From: JACKBJ01 sp964549495
Lineage (GTDB): Bacteria; Chloroflexota; Anaerolineae; Epilineales; Epilineaceae
Direction of reading: 5' to 3'
DNA: 15,283 nucleotides
Assembly (NCBI GenBank): GCA_964549495.1
Contig: CAZJWJ010000112.1
Span: 1-15,283 of the forward strand
Shown here: in pieces, positions 1 to 6,948 of the stretch
Layout of the letters: every line of letters starts with the position of its first letter
Numbering within the stretch: the first letter of the stretch is position 1
Position numbers and translations under genes: made by a program
The notes under the pieces: generated by a model
Database searches by the model: none
What the model was told of the DNA's origin: nothing
The model's input: the letters and a program-made list of their open reading frames with translations, nothing else

Positions 1-11
1 CCCTCCACCCG

Positions 12-17
12 TATCAT
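12..17 (+). promoter_or_regulatory. Possible -10 box immediately before the GloC-like gene
   Basis: TATCAT lies 7 nt upstream of the ATG at 25, so a transcript started from it would be leaderless or nearly so. The matching -35 would fall outside the window, so this rests on one hexamer. Confidence 0.25.
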
Positions 18-24
18 CGACCCC

Positions 25-705
25 ATGCAACCAACGATCATCGAATCCTTCACCATCATGCCGTTCTCCGAAAACACCTACCTCCTAGGCGACCCCACCA
101 CAGGCTCCGCCATCGCCATCGACCCCGGCGGCCGCGCCGAAGACATCCACCGCAGCGCCACCCACCACAAGCTCACCATCGACCGCATCATCAACACCCA
201 CGCCCACATCGACCACGTCTCCGGCGTCGCCGCGCTCCAAGCCCAGACCGACGCCCCCTTCTGGCTCCACGCCGAAGCCGAACCGATGCTCGCCAGCCTC
301 CCGGCCCAATCCGCCATGTTCGGCCTCCCGCCCGTCCAGCCGCCCGTGGTCGACCACCACATCGCCGAAGGCGACCGCATCCACGTCGGCCGCCTCGAGC
401 TCGAGGTCCGCTACACGCCCGGCCACGCCCCGGGCCACGTCACCCTGGTCGGCCCGACCATCGAATACGAGGGCCGAAAGGCGCCCTTCGCCTTCTGTGG
501 CGACGTGATCTTCCTGGGCTCCATCGGCCGGATCGACCTGCCCGGCGGCGACTACGAAACCCTGATGCGCTCCATCGAGCGCCACATCCTGAGCCTGCCC
601 GACGAGACGCTGCTCTTCTCCGGGCACGGCCCGGCCACTACGGTCGGCCACGAACGGCGAAACAACCCCTTCCTGCGCGACTGGCTCGCGCGGGCGGGAC
701 GCTGA
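25..705 (+). CDS. GloC-like MBL-fold metallo-hydrolase (glyoxalase II family)
   Basis: Predicted 226-residue soluble metallo-beta-lactamase-fold hydrolase, most like the small bacterial glyoxalase II type (GloC/YcbL), which hydrolyses glutathione or related thiol thioesters such as S-lactoylglutathione. Visible metal ligands are the HAHIDH motif (H59, H61, D63, H64), H138 in the GHAPGH stretch, D160 in FCGDVIF and H201 in SGHGPATT. The C-terminal GHERRNNPFL signature is typical of this subgroup. The length fits the short form without the C-terminal helical domain of classical GloB. The ATG at 25 has no Shine-Dalgarno sequence, but a TATCAT -10-like hexamer ends 7 nt before it; an in-frame ATG at 58 would delete part of the first strand. 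The fold is certain; the substrate is inferred, and another thiol may replace glutathione in this organism. Confidence 0.88.
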   Translation: MQPTIIESFTIMPFSENTYLLGDPTTGSAIAIDPGGRAEDIHRSATHHKLTIDRIINTHAHIDHVSGVAALQAQTDAPFWLHAEAEPMLASLPAQSAMFGLPPVQPPVVDHHIAEGDRIHVGRLELEVRYTPGHAPGHVTLVGPTIEYEGRKAPFAFCGDVIFLGSIGRIDLPGGDYETLMRSIERHILSLPDETLLFSGHGPATTVGHERRNNPFLRDWLARAGR

Positions 706-747
706 ACTCGACGCATCACTCGACGCGAACCCCAAAGGAGGCAGGTC

Positions 748-2658
748 ATGGACCCGCATCCCTTTCGACAACGCCTGCAAGAGGGCCCGCTCCTGGCCGA
801 CGGCGCCATGGGCACCATGCTCTACAACCTGGGCATCGGCTTCGAACGCTCCTTCGACGCCCTCTGCGAGACGCGGCCCGACCTGGTCCGCGCCATCCAC
901 GAGCGCTACGTGGCCGCCGGCGCGCGCCTGATCGAGACCAACACCTTCGGCGCCAACGCGCCGCGCCTGGCCGAACACGGCCTGGAGGACCGGGTGCGGG
1001 CCATCAACCTGGCCGGCGCCCGCCTGGCCCGCAGCGTGGCCGATGCCGAGGAGCGTGACGAGCGCGTCTGGGTGGCCGGCAGCGTCGGCCCCCTCGGCGC
1101 GGCCCTGGCGCCGGTCGGCCCCATCGACCCCGCCGAGGCCCGCGGTATCTTCGAGGCCCAGATCTCGGCCCTGGCCGAGGGCGGGGTGGATGTGATCATG
1201 ATCGAGACCATGCGCCAGTTGCGCGAGGCCCAGCTGGCCCTCCAGGCCGCCCGCGCGGTCTGCGACCTGCCGGTGGTGGTGCACGTCACCTTCGGCGAGG
1301 ACGGTCTGACCACCAGCGGCCGCGACCCGGCCGAGGTGGCCCGGGCGCTGGACCAAGCCGGCGCCGACGTCATCGGAGCCAACTGCTCCACCGGGCCGGC
1401 TCAGATGCTCGAGGTGATGGCGCGCATGGCCCGCGTCACCGACAAGCCCCTCTCGGCCCTGCCCAATGCCGGCCTGCCCACCGTGGCCGGCGGGCGCTAC
1501 GTCTACTCGGCCTCGCCGGCCTACATGGCCGAGGTGACCCGCGAGATGGTGGCCATCGGCGTCCGCCTGGTGGGCGGCTGCTGTGGCACCGGCCCGGAGC
1601 ACATCGCCGCCATGCGCGAGGCCCTGGCCTCCGGTGCCCAGGACCCGCCCCTGAACCTGCCGATCGACATGGAGCTGGTCCGCGAGCCGGAAGCCGCTGG
1701 CGGCGCGGCGCTGCCGGCCCTGCGCGGCCACACCGACTTCGAGCGGGCACTCGAGCGCGGGCCGGCCGTCTGCCTGCAGGTCGACCCGCCCCGTGGCTTC
1801 GACGCCGGCAAGCTCCTGGACGCCATCCGCCCCCTCTCCGAGGCGGGCGTGGTGGACGCCTTCGCCCTGACCGACAGCCCCCGTGCCCGGCCGCGGGCCA
1901 GCGCCCTGGCCATCGGCGCCCTGATCCGCAGCGCCATCGGCGCGGCCCCCATCCTCCACGTCAGCTGTCGCCACCGCAACCTGGTGGCCATCCACGCCGA
2001 CTTGATGGGCGCCCACGCGCTGGGCCTGCGCGACGTGCTGGTGCGCATGGGCGAGCTGCCGGCCCAGGGCGATTACCCCAACGCCACCGTGGTCCACGAC
2101 GTCAGCGACGTGCAGCTGATCCGCCTGCTGGCCGGCTTCAACCAGGGCTACGACCCGGCCGGCCGGCCCCTGGCCGAGCCCACCGCCTTCCACATCGGTT
2201 GCCGCTTCCGCTTCGGTTCCCTGGACCTGGGCCGCGAGGTCGAGGCTCTGGCGCGCAAGGCCGAGGCCGGCGCCCACTTCGCGCTCACCGACCCGCTCTA
2301 CGATCCAGAGCGTTTCGAGGAGGCCATCGAGCGCTTCGGCGGCGACTTCCCGCTGCCGCTGCTCGTCGGCATCTTGCCGCTCTCCAGCGCCCGCCACGCG
2401 GCCTACCTGCACCACGAGGTGCCGGGCATCGAGATCCCCGAGGATCTGCTCGTCGAGCTTCGCCAGGCTGGCGAGAACTCCGAGGAGCTGGCCACCCGCC
2501 GCGCGGTCGAACTGATCGGCGCGCTGGGCGATCGGGTGGCGGGCATCCACCTGATGCCGCCCTTCGAGCGCTACGCCCAGCTGCCGGAGCTGGTGTCGCG
2601 CGCCCTGCCCGAGCGCATGCCGCCGGCCGGCGCCACCGTCGCGGGGGCCGGCACGTGA
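748..2658 (+). CDS. Bifunctional homocysteine S-methyltransferase / methylenetetrahydrofolate reductase
   Basis: A 636-residue fusion linking one-carbon metabolism to methionine synthesis. Residues about 1-295 are a homocysteine S-methyltransferase domain: DGAMGTMLY near the start, ETNTFGAN at 64-70, and zinc-thiolate cysteines C213 (GANCSTGP) and C278/C279 (GGCCGTGP). Residues about 330-620 are a MetF-like (beta/alpha)8 FAD-binding domain that reduces 5,10-methylene-THF to 5-methyl-THF, recognisable by GDYPNATVVHDV, FALTDPLYD and GIHLMPPFERY. This domain order is known from Gram-positive bacteria and Chloroflexota. The start is fixed by a strong AAAGGAGG (734-741) just before the ATG. The stop overlaps the moaD start by 4 nt (GTGA), suggesting translational coupling. 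The methyl donor used by the first domain cannot be read from sequence. The 821-residue antisense open frame across it is a codon-bias shadow. Confidence 0.93.
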   Translation: MDPHPFRQRLQEGPLLADGAMGTMLYNLGIGFERSFDALCETRPDLVRAIHERYVAAGARLIETNTFGANAPRLAEHGLEDRVRAINLAGARLARSVADAEERDERVWVAGSVGPLGAALAPVGPIDPAEARGIFEAQISALAEGGVDVIMIETMRQLREAQLALQAARAVCDLPVVVHVTFGEDGLTTSGRDPAEVARALDQAGADVIGANCSTGPAQMLEVMARMARVTDKPLSALPNAGLPTVAGGRYVYSASPAYMAEVTREMVAIGVRLVGGCCGTGPEHIAAMREALASGAQDPPLNLPIDMELVREPEAAGGAALPALRGHTDFERALERGPAVCLQVDPPRGFDAGKLLDAIRPLSEAGVVDAFALTDSPRARPRASALAIGALIRSAIGAAPILHVSCRHRNLVAIHADLMGAHALGLRDVLVRMGELPAQGDYPNATVVHDVSDVQLIRLLAGFNQGYDPAGRPLAEPTAFHIGCRFRFGSLDLGREVEALARKAEAGAHFALTDPLYDPERFEEAIERFGGDFPLPLLVGILPLSSARHAAYLHHEVPGIEIPEDLLVELRQAGENSEELATRRAVELIGALGDRVAGIHLMPPFERYAQLPELVSRALPERMPPAGATVAGAGT

Positions 2659-2894
2659 GCGTGCGCGTGCGGCTCTTCGCCGCCTACCGCGAGGCCCTGG
2701 GAAGCGATGTGCTCGAAGTGCCGGCCGAGGACGGGCTGACCGTCGGCCAGATCTGGCAGCAGCTGCTCGACCGCAAGCCGGCCCTGGCCAATCAGCGCCC
2801 CTCGGCGGCGGTCAACGCCGCCTTCGCCGAGGCCGACACGCCCGTGAACGAGGGCGACGAGGTGGCCTTTCTGCCGCCGGTCAGCGGTGGATAG
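2655..2894 (+). CDS. moaD: MoaD, molybdopterin synthase small (sulfur-carrier) subunit
   Basis: A 79-residue ubiquitin-like sulfur carrier. In the family the C-terminal Gly-Gly is adenylated and converted to a thiocarboxylate, which gives sulfur to precursor Z (cPMP) within molybdopterin synthase. The sequence starts VSVRVRLFAAYREALG, typical of MoaD, and ends FLPPVSGG with the required terminal di-glycine. The start is taken as GTG at 2655 because it matches the family N-terminus and gives a GTGA overlap with the upstream stop; the longer open frame from 2199 is noise inside the upstream gene. It is followed by moaE, its partner subunit, in the same reading frame and separated by one TAG plus 63 nt. 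No other Mo-cofactor genes are in view. Confidence 0.9.
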   Translation: MSVRVRLFAAYREALGSDVLEVPAEDGLTVGQIWQQLLDRKPALANQRPSAAVNAAFAEADTPVNEGDEVAFLPPVSGG

Positions 2895-2912
2895 ATCGCC
2901 GGTCGTTCGACC

Positions 2913-2949
2913 TCCGAGGCGAGCCAGGCCACTTCCGAGACGAGCCAGG
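2913..2949 (+). repeat. Two 16-nt direct repeats in the moaD-moaE spacer
   Basis: TCCGAGGCGAGCCAGG (2913-2928) recurs as TCCGAGACGAGCCAGG (2934-2949), one mismatch, with a 21-nt period that is a multiple of three. The second copy supplies the AGGAG that acts as the moaE ribosome-binding site. Read in the moaD/moaE frame, it encodes a Ser/Thr/Glu/Gln-rich repeat. Confidence 0.7.
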
Positions 2950-2957
2950 AGCTGGAG

Positions 2958-3449
2958 ATGAACGCGGATTCGACGTCCAAGCTGGGCCAGAGCTCGATCG
3001 AGCTGACCGACGGGGTCATCGACCCCCGCCGGATCGAGGCGGCCGTCGAGCGGCCGGAGGCCGGCGCGATCTGCACCTTCCAGGGCGTCGTGCGCGACCA
3101 CAACCTGGGCCGGCGGGTGACCTACCTGGAGTACGAGGCCTACCCGGAGATGGCCCTGGCCGCCATGCGGGCCATCGCGGGCGAGGTGGCCGAGCGCTGG
3201 TCCGAGGCGCGCTGCGCGATGGCGCACCGCACCGGCCGGCTCGAGATCGGCGAGGCCAGCGTGGTCATCGCGGTCTCCAGTCCGCACCGGGCCGAGGCCT
3301 TCGAGGCCTGCCGCTGGGCCATCGACCGGCTCAAGGAGCGGGTGCCGATCTGGAAGAAGGAGGTCTTCGAGGGCGGCGAGGCCTGGGTCGAGGGCGTGGC
3401 CGCCGCGCCGATGGACGCCAGCCCCTTCGACGAAGCTCTCTCGGACTGA
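2958..3449 (+). CDS. moaE: MoaE, molybdopterin synthase catalytic subunit
   Basis: A 163-residue large subunit of molybdopterin synthase, which inserts two sulfurs carried by MoaD into cPMP. The family signatures are all present: CTFQGVVRDHNLGRRV (39-54), LEYEAYPEMA (57-66), the HR-G-L--GE block around 90-99, SSPHRAEAF (107-115), and the catalytic-lysine segment VPIWKKEVFEGG with K133/K134. The first 15 or so residues (Ser/Thr-rich) precede the conserved core and may be a non-essential extension. AGGAG at 2947-2951 sits 6 nt before the ATG, supporting this start. It pairs functionally with the upstream moaD. The frame stays open upstream to the moaD stop codon, so a former MoaD-MoaE fusion is conceivable. 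Confidence 0.94.
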   Translation: MNADSTSKLGQSSIELTDGVIDPRRIEAAVERPEAGAICTFQGVVRDHNLGRRVTYLEYEAYPEMALAAMRAIAGEVAERWSEARCAMAHRTGRLEIGEASVVIAVSSPHRAEAFEACRWAIDRLKERVPIWKKEVFEGGEAWVEGVAAAPMDASPFDEALSD

Positions 3450-3468
3450 TCCACGCGGTCGGCGGCGG

Positions 3469-3498
3469 TTGGGCTCGGCGCCGGCCGGCTGCCATAAT
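3469..3498 (+). promoter_or_regulatory. Sigma70-like extended -10 promoter of lipA
   Basis: TTGGGC (3469-3474), an 18-nt spacer, and CATAAT (3493-3498) preceded by the extended -10 TG at 3490-3491. The A/T-rich hexamer stands out in an otherwise very GC-rich spacer. Expected initiation 6-7 nt downstream coincides with the ATG at 3505, implying a leaderless lipA mRNA. Confidence 0.5.
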
Positions 3499-3504
3499 GA
3501 GGGC

Positions 3505-4506
3505 ATGAGCATGATCCATCCCGACCAGGTCCCCGCGGGCGAGCCGCTGCCCTTCCGGCATCGACGGCCCGAATGGCTCAAGGTCCGCGCGCCCTGGGGC
3601 GAGAGCTTCCAGAACATCCAGCAGATGATGCGCGCCGGCGGCCTGCACACGGTCTGCGAGGAGGCCCGCTGCCCCAACATCGGCGAATGCTGGGGCGCCG
3701 GCACGGCCACCTTCCTGATCATGGGCGACACCTGCACCCGCAGCTGCGGTTTCTGCGCCATCAAGACCGGCAATCCCGGCTTCGTGGACGTGCTGGAGCC
3801 GGAGAAGGTGGCGCGCTCGATCGAGCGCATGGCGGTGACCCACGCGGTGATCACCTCGGTCAACCGCGACGAGCTGCCCGATGGCGGCGCGGCCATCTTC
3901 GCCCGCTGCATCTCGCGCTCGCGCGACCTCTCGCCCGACTGCTCGATCGAGGTCCTGATCCCCGATTTCCGCGGCGACAACGCCGCCCTGCAGGTGGTGA
4001 TGGACGCCCGGCCGGAGATCCTCAACCACAACCTGGAGACGGTGCCGCGGCTCTACCGCACGGTGCGCCCGCAGGCCCTCTACGATCGCTCGCTGGACAT
4101 CCTGCGCTGGAGCAAGGAGATGGACCCCAGCGTGCTGAGCAAGACGGGCATCATGGTCGGCCTGGGCGAGACCTTCGACGAGCTGGAGGCCCTGATGCGA
4201 GACCTGGCGGCCATCGAGGTCGACATCCTGACCGTCGGTCAGTACCTGCGGCCCAGCGAGCAGCACCTGCCGATCATGCGCTACTACCAGCCCGAGGAGT
4301 TCGACCGCATCCGCGATCTGGGCCTCTCGCTGGGCATCCGCTGGGTCGAGAGCGGCCCCCTGGTCCGCTCGAGCTACCGCGCCGAGCAGCAGGTGGCCCA
4401 GCTCAGCCAGCGCAGCCCCCACGACGGCTCCAGCCCGCGCCGCGCGCCGGCCGGCCCGCCGAGCGTCCAGCCCAGCGAGATCATCGAGCTGAGCCCGGCG
4501 GACTGA
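3505..4506 (+). CDS. lipA: LipA, lipoyl synthase (radical SAM)
   Basis: A 333-residue radical-SAM enzyme that inserts sulfur at C6 and C8 of protein-bound octanoyl groups to make lipoate for the 2-oxoacid dehydrogenases and the glycine cleavage system. Both Fe-S cluster motifs are intact: the auxiliary cluster C51-x4-C56-x5-C62 (CEEARCPNIGEC) and the radical-SAM C77-x3-C81-x2-C84 (CTRSCGFC). The RSSY motif (288-291) supplies the serine ligand of the auxiliary cluster. Residues 292-333 form a Ser/Pro/Arg-rich tail somewhat longer than usual. ATG 3505 was preferred over the TTG at 3469 because that TTG lies in the probable -35 box; ATG 3511 is also possible. No lipB or lplA is seen nearby, and the downstream PHP gene starts 35 nt after the stop. 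Confidence 0.95.
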   Translation: MSMIHPDQVPAGEPLPFRHRRPEWLKVRAPWGESFQNIQQMMRAGGLHTVCEEARCPNIGECWGAGTATFLIMGDTCTRSCGFCAIKTGNPGFVDVLEPEKVARSIERMAVTHAVITSVNRDELPDGGAAIFARCISRSRDLSPDCSIEVLIPDFRGDNAALQVVMDARPEILNHNLETVPRLYRTVRPQALYDRSLDILRWSKEMDPSVLSKTGIMVGLGETFDELEALMRDLAAIEVDILTVGQYLRPSEQHLPIMRYYQPEEFDRIRDLGLSLGIRWVESGPLVRSSYRAEQQVAQLSQRSPHDGSSPRRAPAGPPSVQPSEIIELSPAD

Positions 4507-4541
4507 AGCTCGCCGGACCGAAGCCTCCGGCCGACACGCCC

Positions 4542-5411
4542 ATGAGCGCCATCGACCTGCACAGTCACAGCAGCGCATCGGACGGCTCGCTGACGCCGAC
4601 CGAGCTGGTCGAGGCCGCGGCGGCGGCCGGCCTGCGCATCCTGGGCCTCACCGACCACGACACCACCGACGGCCTGGCCGAGGCGGCCCGCGCCGCCGAT
4701 CGCCTGGGCCTGGAGTTGGTGCCGGGCATCGAGCTGACGACCGAGCGGTTGACCGAGGATGGGGAGTTGCAAGCCGACATCCTCGGCTACTTCATCGATC
4801 CGGCGCATCCCGAGCTGAAGCGCGTACTGGCCGCCATGCGCAGCGCGCGCGTCGATCGGGCGCGGGCCATGGTCGACAAGATGCGCGGCCTGGGCGCGAG
4901 CATTCGCTTCGAGGATCTGGAGGCGCGGGCCGGCGATGGCGTCATCACCCGGCCGCATGTGGCGCACGCGCTGGTCGAGACCGGCTTCGTCGAGGATGTC
5001 GGCGCCGCCTTCTACCGCTACATCGGGCGCGGCCGGCCGGCCTACGTCAACCGCTATCGCCTGACGCCCGAGCAGGCCTGCCGCCTGATCCGCGGCGCCG
5101 GCGGCGTGCCGGTCCTGGCCCACCCGGTGCCCAACGGCGATCCCTACAGCGACCCGCTCGGCCTGCGCCACTTCCTGCCGCCCTTGGTCGAGGCCGGCCT
5201 GGGCGGCCTGGAATGCTACTACTGGCGCTACACCCGCCGCGTCAACCGCTGGCTGGAGGCCCTGGCCTGGCATTTCGACCTGGTGCCCACCGGCGGCAGC
5301 GACTACCACGGACCCTGGCGCGAGAACCAGCTGGGCGCGGTCGAGGTTCCACCGGACACGGTCGACCGGCTGCGCGCGGTGGCCGAAGCGAAGGCGGCAG
5401 CGCGTGGATAG
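4542..5411 (+). CDS. PHP-domain phosphoesterase, YciV/RNase AM (TrpH) family
   Basis: A 289-residue polymerase-and-histidinol-phosphatase (PHP) domain protein. Metal-site motifs appear in order: DLHSHSSASDG (H7, H9, D14), TDHDTTDG (D38, H39, D40), PGIELTTE (E64), the ITRPHVAHALVETG insert region (about 136-148), AHPVP (H194) and GGSDYHG (D254, H256). The arrangement matches the YciV/RnmA group, which in E. coli acts as a 5'-3' exoribonuclease maturing rRNA 5' ends and also removes 3'-phosphates from 3',5'-bisphosphonucleotides. The role here is by family analogy. The ATG at 4542 starts exactly at the conserved N-terminus but has no clear Shine-Dalgarno sequence. The last 8 nt overlap tsaD, so the two are probably co-translated. 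Confidence 0.88.
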   Translation: MSAIDLHSHSSASDGSLTPTELVEAAAAAGLRILGLTDHDTTDGLAEAARAADRLGLELVPGIELTTERLTEDGELQADILGYFIDPAHPELKRVLAAMRSARVDRARAMVDKMRGLGASIRFEDLEARAGDGVITRPHVAHALVETGFVEDVGAAFYRYIGRGRPAYVNRYRLTPEQACRLIRGAGGVPVLAHPVPNGDPYSDPLGLRHFLPPLVEAGLGGLECYYWRYTRRVNRWLEALAWHFDLVPTGGSDYHGPWRENQLGAVEVPPDTVDRLRAVAEAKAAARG

Positions 5412-6462
5412 CCGGCTGATCCTGGGCATCGAGACCTCCTGCGACGAGACGGCCGCCGCGGTGGTCGAGGCCGGCCGGGTGGTCCACGCCAACGTCGTGG
5501 CCAGCCAGGCCGAGCTGCATGCCCAGTACGGCGGCGTCTTTCCGGAGATGGCCTCGCGGCAGCACGTGCGCGACATCTGGCCGGTGGTCGCAGCGGCCAT
5601 GGAGCAAGCCGGTTGCGGCTGGGACGACCTGGCAGCCATCGCGGTCACCCGCGGGCCCGGGCTGGCCGGCTCGCTGCTGGTCGGTGTGAACATGGCCAAG
5701 GGCTTGGCCCTCGCGCGCGGCCTGCCGCTGATCGGCGTCAACCACATGGCCGGCCACCTCTACTCCAACTGGCTGCACGCGGAGGGCAAGATCCGGACGC
5801 CGGCAGTGTCCAAGCCCGAGCGCGAGGACCCGCCGCCGGCCTTCCCCTTACTCCTGATGACCGTCTCCGGCGGCCACAGCGAGCTTTGGCACGTGGGCGG
5901 CCACGGCCACTACGAGCGCCTGGGCGGCACCTTGGACGACGCGGCCGGCGAGGCCTTCGACAAGGCCGCCCGCATGCTGGGCCTGGGCTACCCGGGCGGC
6001 CCGGAGATCCAGCGCGCCGCGGCCGACGGCGATCCGGCGGCCATCCGCTTTCCGGTGGCGCGCACCGAGGGTCGCTTCGACCTCAGCTTCAGCGGCATCA
6101 AGACCGCTGTCCTGCGCGAGGTCGAGCGCGCGGAGGCGGCAGGCGGCCCGGTGCCGGTGGCCGACATCGCGGCCGGCTTCCAGGCCGCCATCGTTCGCGC
6201 CCTGGTCGGCCGGCTGCGCCGCGCGCTGCGCGCCCGCGAGGCCCGCTGCGTGCTGGTGGCCGGCGGCGTCTCGGCCAACGCCGCCCTGCGCGCCGCCCTG
6301 GCCGATCTCGTCGACGACCGCCCGCTGTGGATCCCCCCGATCGAGCTCTGCACCGACAACGCGGCCATGATCGCGGCGGCCGGCTGGTGGTCCTACGTCG
6401 GCGGCCGGCGCGACGACCTGTCGCTCGACGTGCGGCCGAGCCTGGCCTTGGGTGAGGGTTGA
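5404..6462 (+). CDS. tsaD: TsaD, tRNA N6-threonylcarbamoyladenosine transferase
   Basis: A 352-residue ASKHA-fold protein that, with TsaB and TsaE, transfers the threonylcarbamoyl group to A37 of ANN-decoding tRNAs. Seen in the sequence: GIETSCDET (8-16), the metal ligands H114 and H118 in NHMAGH, SGGHSEL (155-161), DDAAGEAFDKAARMLGLGYPGGP (178-200), AGGVSANAALR (286-296), and CTDNAAMIA with the third ligand D318. Length is normal for the family. The start is the GTG at 5404, giving the canonical N-terminus and an 8-nt overlap with the PHP gene. tsaB and tsaE are not in the window. Confidence 0.96.
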   Translation: MDSRLILGIETSCDETAAAVVEAGRVVHANVVASQAELHAQYGGVFPEMASRQHVRDIWPVVAAAMEQAGCGWDDLAAIAVTRGPGLAGSLLVGVNMAKGLALARGLPLIGVNHMAGHLYSNWLHAEGKIRTPAVSKPEREDPPPAFPLLLMTVSGGHSELWHVGGHGHYERLGGTLDDAAGEAFDKAARMLGLGYPGGPEIQRAAADGDPAAIRFPVARTEGRFDLSFSGIKTAVLREVERAEAAGGPVPVADIAAGFQAAIVRALVGRLRRALRAREARCVLVAGGVSANAALRAALADLVDDRPLWIPPIELCTDNAAMIAAAGWWSYVGGRRDDLSLDVRPSLALGEG

Positions 6463-6484
6463 GGCAAACAGCCTGGAGGATGTC

Positions 6485-6823
6485 ATGCGCAAGTCAACCG
6501 CGACTCGAACAGTCGACATCACGACCGCGCTCGAGCAGTTCGCCCAACTCCTGAATCAGGTGTATCGGCGGGACGACCGCGTGATCATCGAGAAACACGG
6601 GATTCCCGTGGCCGCGATCATCTCGGCCGAGGATTATCGGCGACTGGTCGAGTGCGAGAGCCAGCAGGCAGATGACTTCGCCTACTTCGAGGAAATCAGG
6701 ACGCGCTTCGATGATGTCCCGCTCGACGAGCACGAGCGCGGAGTCGCGCAATCCGTGAAGGCGGCCCGGCGAGCCCTACGTGCTGAACGCGAGTCCGAGT
6801 CGACGACCTCCAACCCCGAATGA
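6485..6823 (+). CDS. Phd/YefM-family antitoxin, apparently orphan
   Basis: A 112-residue protein with the Phd/YefM antitoxin N-terminal domain: TRTVDITTALEQFAQLL, then RVIIEKHGIPVAAIISAEDYRRL at 32-54, the family's strand-turn-helix signature. In characterised systems this domain dimerises and binds operator DNA, and the C-terminus wraps the toxin. Residues 55-112 form a charged Glu/Arg-rich tail, plausibly the toxin-binding part. GGAGGA (6475-6480) lies 4 nt before the ATG, preferring this start to the in-frame GTG at 6452. It begins 22 nt after tsaD. No RelE, Doc or PIN toxin follows: only an ATGA-overlapping frame of five codons (6820-6837), then 111 nt to the next gene. It may be an orphan regulator or the remnant of a pair. 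Confidence 0.85.
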   Translation: MRKSTATRTVDITTALEQFAQLLNQVYRRDDRVIIEKHGIPVAAIISAEDYRRLVECESQQADDFAYFEEIRTRFDDVPLDEHERGVAQSVKAARRALRAERESESTTSNPE

Positions 6824-6948
6824 TCTGTCGTAAGTAGCTGGTGCGAATGTGCATCTGGGTCCACGAGAGGGTATGCCATCAGGGGGCCGCTCTCGCATTT
6901 CGGATAACTCGTCGGCAAGCATGCGGGCCCTCGAATTGGAGGGGCGCC
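6824..6948 (+). other. Spacer between antitoxin and propeller gene
   Basis: It holds a five-codon frame overlapping the antitoxin stop (ATGA at 6820-6823, TAG at 6835) and an inverted pair CGAGAG/CTCTCG around 6863-6895 with no following T-run. There is also a GGAGGGG ribosome-binding site (6938-6944) for the next gene. No toxin gene fragment longer than this is recognisable. Confidence 0.4.

Noticed and set aside
85..2550. Minus-strand open frame of 821 codons across the first two genes
   Set aside because: Low-complexity Gly/Ala/Asp/Val composition and opposite to two genes with clear catalytic motifs; typical GC-codon-bias shadow.
2571..4578. Two long overlapping minus-strand frames (2571-4031 and 3331-4578) opposite moaD, moaE and lipA
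   Set aside because: Mirror frames of recognised genes, no ribosome-binding site or family motif.
6863..6895. CGAGAG/CTCTCG hairpin as a terminator after the antitoxin
   Set aside because: Only six paired bases, a long loop and no T-run on either strand.
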